Below are positions 6,453 through 10,720 of a DNA stretch of 10,720 nt, one piece after another (the stretch's first letter is position 1; each line of letters starts with the position of its first letter). The stretch is taken from positions 1-10,720 of the forward strand of contig JAUNIV010000056.1 of the NCBI GenBank assembly GCA_030523385.1. The letters run 5' to 3'. Source of the stretch: Bacteroidales bacterium (GTDB taxonomy: Bacteria > Bacteroidota > Bacteroidia > Bacteroidales > Bacteroidaceae). A program made the position numbers and the translations under genes. The notes below the pieces were generated by a model, which saw nothing but the letters and a program-made list of their open reading frames with translations, was not told where the DNA came from and did not search any database.

Positions 6453-9400
6453 TTAATCGAGAGTAAGACTTAAGCCCAAGCCACGAAGCTCATGCAGCAA
6501 GACATTGAGTGACTCTGGTATACCCGGTGTAGGCATTGGCTCTCCCTTGACAATAGCTTCATAAGCTTTTGAACGACCAACAACGTCGTCAGACTTGATG
6601 GTAAGGATTTCCTGAAGAACGTGGCTTGCACCGAATGCTTCAAGAGCCCAAACTTCCATCTCTCCGAAACGCTGACCACCAAACTGTGCCTTACCTCCAA
6701 GAGGCTGCTGTGTGATGAGAGAGTACGGACCGATAGAACGTGCGTGCATCTTGTCTTCAACCATGTGGCCAAGCTTGAGGAAGTATGTTATACCTACAGT
6801 TGCAGGCTGGTCGAACTTCTCTCCTGTCTCACCGTCATAGAGGTGAGTAGAGCAAAGGTTAGGCAGACCTGCCTTGTCTGTCCACTCCTTAAGGTCTTCA
6901 AGCTTAGCGCCATCGAAGATAGGAGTAGCGAACTTAACGCCAAGACGCTTACCTGCAGCACCGAGAATAGCCTCGAATATCTGACCAAGGTTCATACGAG
7001 AAGGCACACCCAGAGGGTTAAGTACCAAATCTACAGGACGGCCATCCTCAAGGAACGGCATGTCTTCCTGACGGACAATCTTAGAAACGATACCCTTGTT
7101 ACCGTGACGACCAGCAAGCTTGTCGCCGACACCGATCTTACGCTTCTTTGCAACATAAACCTTAGCCATCTGAAGGATGCCTGAAGGAAGTTCGTCACCA
7201 ATAGTGATAGCGAACTTGCGGCGTTTCATCTCTGCATCGAGGAGCTTGTACTTCTTGATGAAGTTCATTATCAGCTTCTGGATAAGACTGTCTGTATGTT
7301 CATCGCCTGTCCAGCCGTTAGACTGGATTCCATCGTATTCAAGATTCTTAAGCTGTGTTGTAGTGAACTTGCTGCCACGTGTGATAATCTCAGCACCTGT
7401 ATAGTCTTTCACGCCCATAGAAGACTTGTCTTCTGTAAGAGTGAGAAGCTTGTCAACAAGGATGTCTTTCAAATCATCGATCTTTGCTGCATACTCTTCA
7501 TCAATCTTAGCAAGAACAATCTTGTCCTGCTGCTTTGAAGAACGTGTCTTTACAGCACGTGAGAACAGTTTCTTGTCAATTACAACACCTGTAAGCGAAG
7601 GATTTGCCTTCAAAGAAGAATCCTTAACATCGCCTGCCTTGTCACCGAAGATAGCACGGAGAAGCTTTTCTTCTGGAGAAGGATCGCTCTCACCCTTAGG
7701 AGAAATCTTACCGATAAGGATATCGCCTGGCTCAACACGAGCACCAACGCGGATAATACCGTTATCGTCAAGGTCTTTTGTCGCCTCTTCACTAACATTA
7801 GGAATATCACTTGTGAACTCTTCCATACCACGTTTTGTCTCACGAACATCAAGTGAATACTCATCAACGTGAACAGAGGTAAGGATATCGTCACGAACAA
7901 TACGCTCGTTGAGAACGATAGCGTCCTCATAGTTATAACCCTTCCAAGGCATATAAGCGACAAGGAGGTTGCGTCCGAGTGCCAATTCTCCGTTTTCTGT
8001 AGCATATCCTTCAGTAAGGATATCGCCTGCCTTCACACGCTGGCCCTTGCTGCAAATAGGACGAAGGTCAACAGTCATGTTCTGGTTAGTACGACGGAAC
8101 TTAGGTATTCGATATTCCTTTAACGCTGGCTCGAAGCTTACAAACTCTTCATCGTCTGTTCTGTCATAAAGGATTCTGATAGTTGTAGCATCAACGTATT
8201 CGATAACACCTTCGCCTTCAGCGGTAACCATAGTACGAGAGTCTACACAGACTTTCTTCTCTATACCTGTACCTACGATAGGAGCTTCGTTATGAAGCAA
8301 TGGAACTGCCTGGCGCATCATGTTACTACCCATCAATGCACGGTGAGCATCGTCATGCTCCAAGAACGGGATAAGACCTGCAGCAATAGATGCAATCTGC
8401 TGTGGAGAAACGTCCATGAGGTCCACGTCTGAAGGAGGAACAACAGGGAAGTCTGCATCCTGACGACACTTTACATAATCACGGATAAATGTACCGTCAT
8501 CGTTCAACGGCGCATTACCCTGACCTATTATATGGTCTTCTTCCTCTTCTGCAGTAAGATAGAGGATATTTTCGTTGTCAAGGTCTACCTTTCCATCCTT
8601 AACCTGACGGTAAGGAGTCTCGATAAATCCAAGTTCGTTGATCTTTGCATATACACAAAGAGAAGAGATAAGTCCGATGTTAGGACCTTCAGGACTCTCA
8701 ATAGGACACAGACGGCCATAGTGTGTATAGTGAACGTCACGTACCTCAAATCCGGCACGCTCACGAGAAAGACCACCAGGACCTAACGCTGACAAACGAC
8801 GCTTGTGTGTAACCTCTGCAAGCGGGTTGGTCTGGTCCATGAATTGTGACAACGGGTTTGTTCCAAAGAATGAATTGATAACGCTAGAGATAGTCTTTGC
8901 GTTAATCAAATCTGTCGGAGTGAACACTTCATTGTCACGGACATTCATACGCTCACGTATTGTACGGCTCATACGGGCAAGACCAATAGAGAACTGGTTG
9001 CTCAACTGCTCACCAACAGTACGTACACGACGGTTAGACAAGTGGTCGATATCGTCAACAGTAGCGTTAGAGTTAACCAACTGTATCAGATACTTGATAA
9101 TCTCAATTATGTCTTCCTTAGTCAGGATACGAACGTCCATGTCAGTATCAAGACCAAGCTTCTTGTTAATACGGTAACGACCTACATCACCCAAGTCATA
9201 ACGCTTATCAGAGAAGAACAGGTTCTGGATAACTTCGCGTGCACTTGCATCATCTGCAGGGTCTGCATTACGCAGCTGGCGATAGATATAAAGAACAGCT
9301 TCTTTCTCAGAGTTACTTGAGTCTTTCTGCAGGGTATTGAATATAATAGAATATTTGTTAGCAGAGTCATAATCCTTGTGCAGCAAGATAGTTGATGCAC

Positions 9401-10265
9401 CGCTGTCAATGATATCATCGATGTTTTCCTTTGTGATTTCTGTCTCACGCTCCATGATAACTTCATTACGCTCGATAGAAACAACTTCACCGGTATCCTC
9501 ATCAACGAAATCTTCATTCCAGCTCTTAAGAACTCTCGCAGCCAACTTACGGCCAATGGCTTCCTTGATGTTCTTCTTGTTAACCTTAACTTCTTCTGCA
9601 AGGTCGAATATCTGAAGAATATCCTTATCTGTTTCATAACCGATAGCACGCAGAAGCGTTGTTACCGGCAATTTCTTCTTTCTGTCGATGTAAGCATACA
9701 TCACATTGTTGATATCTGTCGCGAACTCAATCCACGAACCCTTGAACGGGATAATGCGGGCAGAATAAAGAACAGTACCGTTAGCATGTACGCCCTGTCC
9801 GAAGAATACACCCGGAGATCTGTGCAACTGAGAAACAACAACACGCTCAGCACCATTAATAATAAAGGTACCGTTTTCCGTCATATACGGAATAGTGCCA
9901 AGGAAGACATCCTGAATGAATGTACCGAAATCCTCATGGTCTGGGTCAGTACAGTAAAGTTTCATCTTAGCTTTCAAAGGCACACTATATGTCAAACCAC
10001 GCTCAAGACATTCGTCAATAGTATAACGCGGCGGGTCGATATAGTAGTCCAAGAACTCAAGAACGAAATTGTTACGAGTGTCGGTAATAGGGAAGTTCTC
10101 AGCGAACACCTTATAAAGACCGTCGTTCTTGCGTTCTTCAGGTGGAGTATCCAACTGTAAAAAGTCTTTGAAAGACTTTAACTGCACATCGAGGAAATCC
10201 GGATAAGGCATCGGATTCTTAATGCTGGCAAAATTAACTCTGTTATCAACAATTTTTGAAGCCAT
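6453..10265 (-). CDS. rpoB: RNA polymerase beta subunit
   Basis: This is the beta subunit of bacterial RNA polymerase and the target of rifampicin. Its 1270 residues are the Bacteroidales length, shorter than the 1342 of E. coli. The rifampicin pocket is at 468-492: SQFMDQ (473-478) and THKRR (486-490) followed by Ser492. The residues equivalent to E. coli Q513, D516, H526, R529 and S531 are all present; the N518 and S522 positions are Thr479 and Ala483. YNYEDAI (778-783 core, E780/D781) and GDKLAGRHGNKG (1047-1058, with active-centre K1049 and K1057) are conserved. The C-terminal clamp region includes QQPLGGKAQFGGQRFGEMEV (1186-1205). Residues about 895-1010 are a charged, lineage-variable segment. 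The ATG at 10265 opens the known Bacteroidales N-terminus. A hairpin upstream probably limits read-through from rplL. Confidence 0.99.
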   Translation of the reverse strand: MASKIVDNRVNFASIKNPMPYPDFLDVQLKSFKDFLQLDTPPEERKNDGLYKVFAENFPITDTRNNFVLEFLDYYIDPPRYTIDECLERGLTYSVPLKAKMKLYCTDPDHEDFGTFIQDVFLGTIPYMTENGTFIINGAERVVVSQLHRSPGVFFGQGVHANGTVLYSARIIPFKGSWIEFATDINNVMYAYIDRKKKLPVTTLLRAIGYETDKDILQIFDLAEEVKVNKKNIKEAIGRKLAARVLKSWNEDFVDEDTGEVVSIERNEVIMERETEITKENIDDIIDSGASTILLHKDYDSANKYSIIFNTLQKDSSNSEKEAVLYIYRQLRNADPADDASAREVIQNLFFSDKRYDLGDVGRYRINKKLGLDTDMDVRILTKEDIIEIIKYLIQLVNSNATVDDIDHLSNRRVRTVGEQLSNQFSIGLARMSRTIRERMNVRDNEVFTPTDLINAKTISSVINSFFGTNPLSQFMDQTNPLAEVTHKRRLSALGPGGLSRERAGFEVRDVHYTHYGRLCPIESPEGPNIGLISSLCVYAKINELGFIETPYRQVKDGKVDLDNENILYLTAEEEEDHIIGQGNAPLNDDGTFIRDYVKCRQDADFPVVPPSDVDLMDVSPQQIASIAAGLIPFLEHDDAHRALMGSNMMRQAVPLLHNEAPIVGTGIEKKVCVDSRTMVTAEGEGVIEYVDATTIRILYDRTDDEEFVSFEPALKEYRIPKFRRTNQNMTVDLRPICSKGQRVKAGDILTEGYATENGELALGRNLLVAYMPWKGYNYEDAIVLNERIVRDDILTSVHVDEYSLDVRETKRGMEEFTSDIPNVSEEATKDLDDNGIIRVGARVEPGDILIGKISPKGESDPSPEEKLLRAIFGDKAGDVKDSSLKANPSLTGVVIDKKLFSRAVKTRSSKQQDKIVLAKIDEEYAAKIDDLKDILVDKLLTLTEDKSSMGVKDYTGAEIITRGSKFTTTQLKNLEYDGIQSNGWTGDEHTDSLIQKLIMNFIKKYKLLDAEMKRRKFAITIGDELPSGILQMAKVYVAKKRKIGVGDKLAGRHGNKGIVSKIVRQEDMPFLEDGRPVDLVLNPLGVPSRMNLGQIFEAILGAAGKRLGVKFATPIFDGAKLEDLKEWTDKAGLPNLCSTHLYDGETGEKFDQPATVGITYFLKLGHMVEDKMHARSIGPYSLITQQPLGGKAQFGGQRFGEMEVWALEAFGASHVLQEILTIKSDDVVGRSKAYEAIVKGEPMPTPGIPESLNVLLHELRGLGLSLTLD

Positions 10266-10285
10266 AAATAAAGATTTATCTTAAA

Positions 10286-10298
10286 AGGACAATGTCCT
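10286..10298. repeat. 13-bp dyad in the rpoB leader
   Basis: AGGACA and TGTCCT are exact reverse complements around a single central base. The dyad lies about 20 bp upstream of the rpoB ATG, after the attenuator hairpin. In RNA it could form only a 5-bp stem with a 3-nt loop. It may be a protein-binding dyad or chance. Confidence 0.4.
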
Positions 10299-10327
10299 AT
10301 TTTGTCAAATTGGTCTATTACAGACAC

Positions 10328-10365
10328 AAAAAGGTTAAGACTCTCCGACTGGGAGAATCTTAACC
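10328..10365 (-). terminator. Terminator-like attenuator between rplL and rpoB
   Basis: On the minus strand, GGTTAAGATTCTCC (10365-10352) pairs with GGAGAGTCTTAACC (10346-10333) in a 14-bp stem with one U-G wobble and a 5-nt loop, followed directly by five U residues. It begins 22 nt after the rplL stop and ends 62 nt before the rpoB ATG. No clear TAnnTTTG promoter was found between it and rpoB, so partial read-through is the simplest model. E. coli has an attenuator in the same place that keeps L7/L12 output above that of beta. The hairpin is seen; its efficiency and regulation are inferred. Confidence 0.85.
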
Positions 10366-10387
10366 CTCAATATTTTATTAATCTCAA

Positions 10388-10720
10388 TTATTTGAGTTCT
10401 ACCTTAGCACCAGCGTCTTCGATAGCCTTCTTAAGGTTTTCTGCCTCGTCCTTAGACAAACCTTCCTTCAATGTAGAAGGAGCACCGTCTACGAGATCCT
10501 TAGCCTCTTTCAGACCAAGACCGCAAGCCTCTTTAACAGCCTTTACAACCTGCAGTTTAGCAGCACCTACTTCAGCGAGAACTACATCGAAAGATGTCTT
10601 TTCCTCAGCTGCAGCTGCAGCACCACCAGCAGCAGGACCAGCAGCAACAGCAACAGCTGCAGCAGCAGGCTCAATTCCATACTCGTCCTTCAGGACTGTT
10701 GCCAACTCATTTACTTCTTT
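10388..10720 (-). CDS. rplL: Ribosomal protein L7/L12 (bL12), 5' end missing
   Basis: This is the stalk protein of the large ribosomal subunit, which recruits and stimulates the translational GTPases and is present as dimers in several copies per ribosome. The visible 110 residues hold the end of the N-terminal dimerisation domain (KEVNELATVLKDEYGIEP), an Ala/Gly-rich flexible hinge with an AVAVAAGPAAGGAAAAA stretch, and the complete C-terminal domain with the factor-binding KAVKEACGLGLKEAKDLVD helices, ending VELK. The frame is open to the right edge. A TTG at 10705 is an internal leucine codon, not the start; about 15 residues lie beyond the window. The gene is first in the visible rplL-rpoB-rpoC operon and is followed by a hairpin that should raise its expression above that of rpoB. 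Confidence 0.98.
   Translation of the reverse strand, partial: KEVNELATVLKDEYGIEPAAAAVAVAAGPAAGGAAAAAEEKTSFDVVLAEVGAAKLQVVKAVKEACGLGLKEAKDLVDGAPSTLKEGLSKDEAENLKKAIEDAGAKVELK

Noticed and set aside
10301..10317. Possible third copy of the dispersed repeat (minus strand TAATAGACCAATTTGAC)
   Set aside because: It needs a gap and several mismatches and lacks the GGG block, so the likeness is not beyond chance.
10388..10705. rplL starting at the TTG at 10705
   Set aside because: The frame continues upstream to the window edge with typical L7/L12 residues (KEVNE), so this TTG encodes an internal leucine.

Overview
The window is a housekeeping segment from a Bacteroidales bacterium, most likely a Prevotella relative. 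The evidence is the close match of the RpoB, RpoC and DUF3467 sequences to Bacteroides/Prevotella proteins as I remember them, a DUF3467 gene next to the RNA polymerase genes, start codons preceded by AT-rich DNA without a Shine-Dalgarno core, and a Bacteroidetes-type -33/-7 promoter candidate. All recognised genes are on the minus strand, so they read from the right edge to the left.

Right to left: the 3' part of rplL (ribosomal protein L7/L12, start lost beyond the right edge); a 122-bp gap with a terminator-like hairpin that looks like an rplL-rpoB attenuator; rpoB (1270 codons); a 37-bp gap; rpoC (1448 codons); a 198-bp gap with an intrinsic terminator, a dispersed repeat copy and a promoter candidate; trpS (tryptophanyl-tRNA synthetase, 362 codons); a 52-bp gap; a 105-codon DUF3467 gene; an intrinsic terminator; and about 330 bp of AT-rich DNA with no convincing gene. 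That last stretch carries a perfect 34-bp palindrome and a second copy of the dispersed repeat.

Functionally, rplL-rpoB-rpoC is the conserved stalk-protein and RNA polymerase core operon. The hairpin between rplL and rpoB would let the cell make more L7/L12, which is present in several copies per ribosome, than polymerase beta. After the rpoC terminator, trpS and the DUF3467 gene appear to form a separate two-gene unit with its own promoter and terminator.

I found no defence system, mobile element with a transposase, CRISPR array, tRNA or rRNA. The observations most worth a second look are the 34-bp palindrome, the repeat shared by two intergenic regions, the likely rplL-rpoB attenuator, and the non-canonical active-site signature of the TrpRS.
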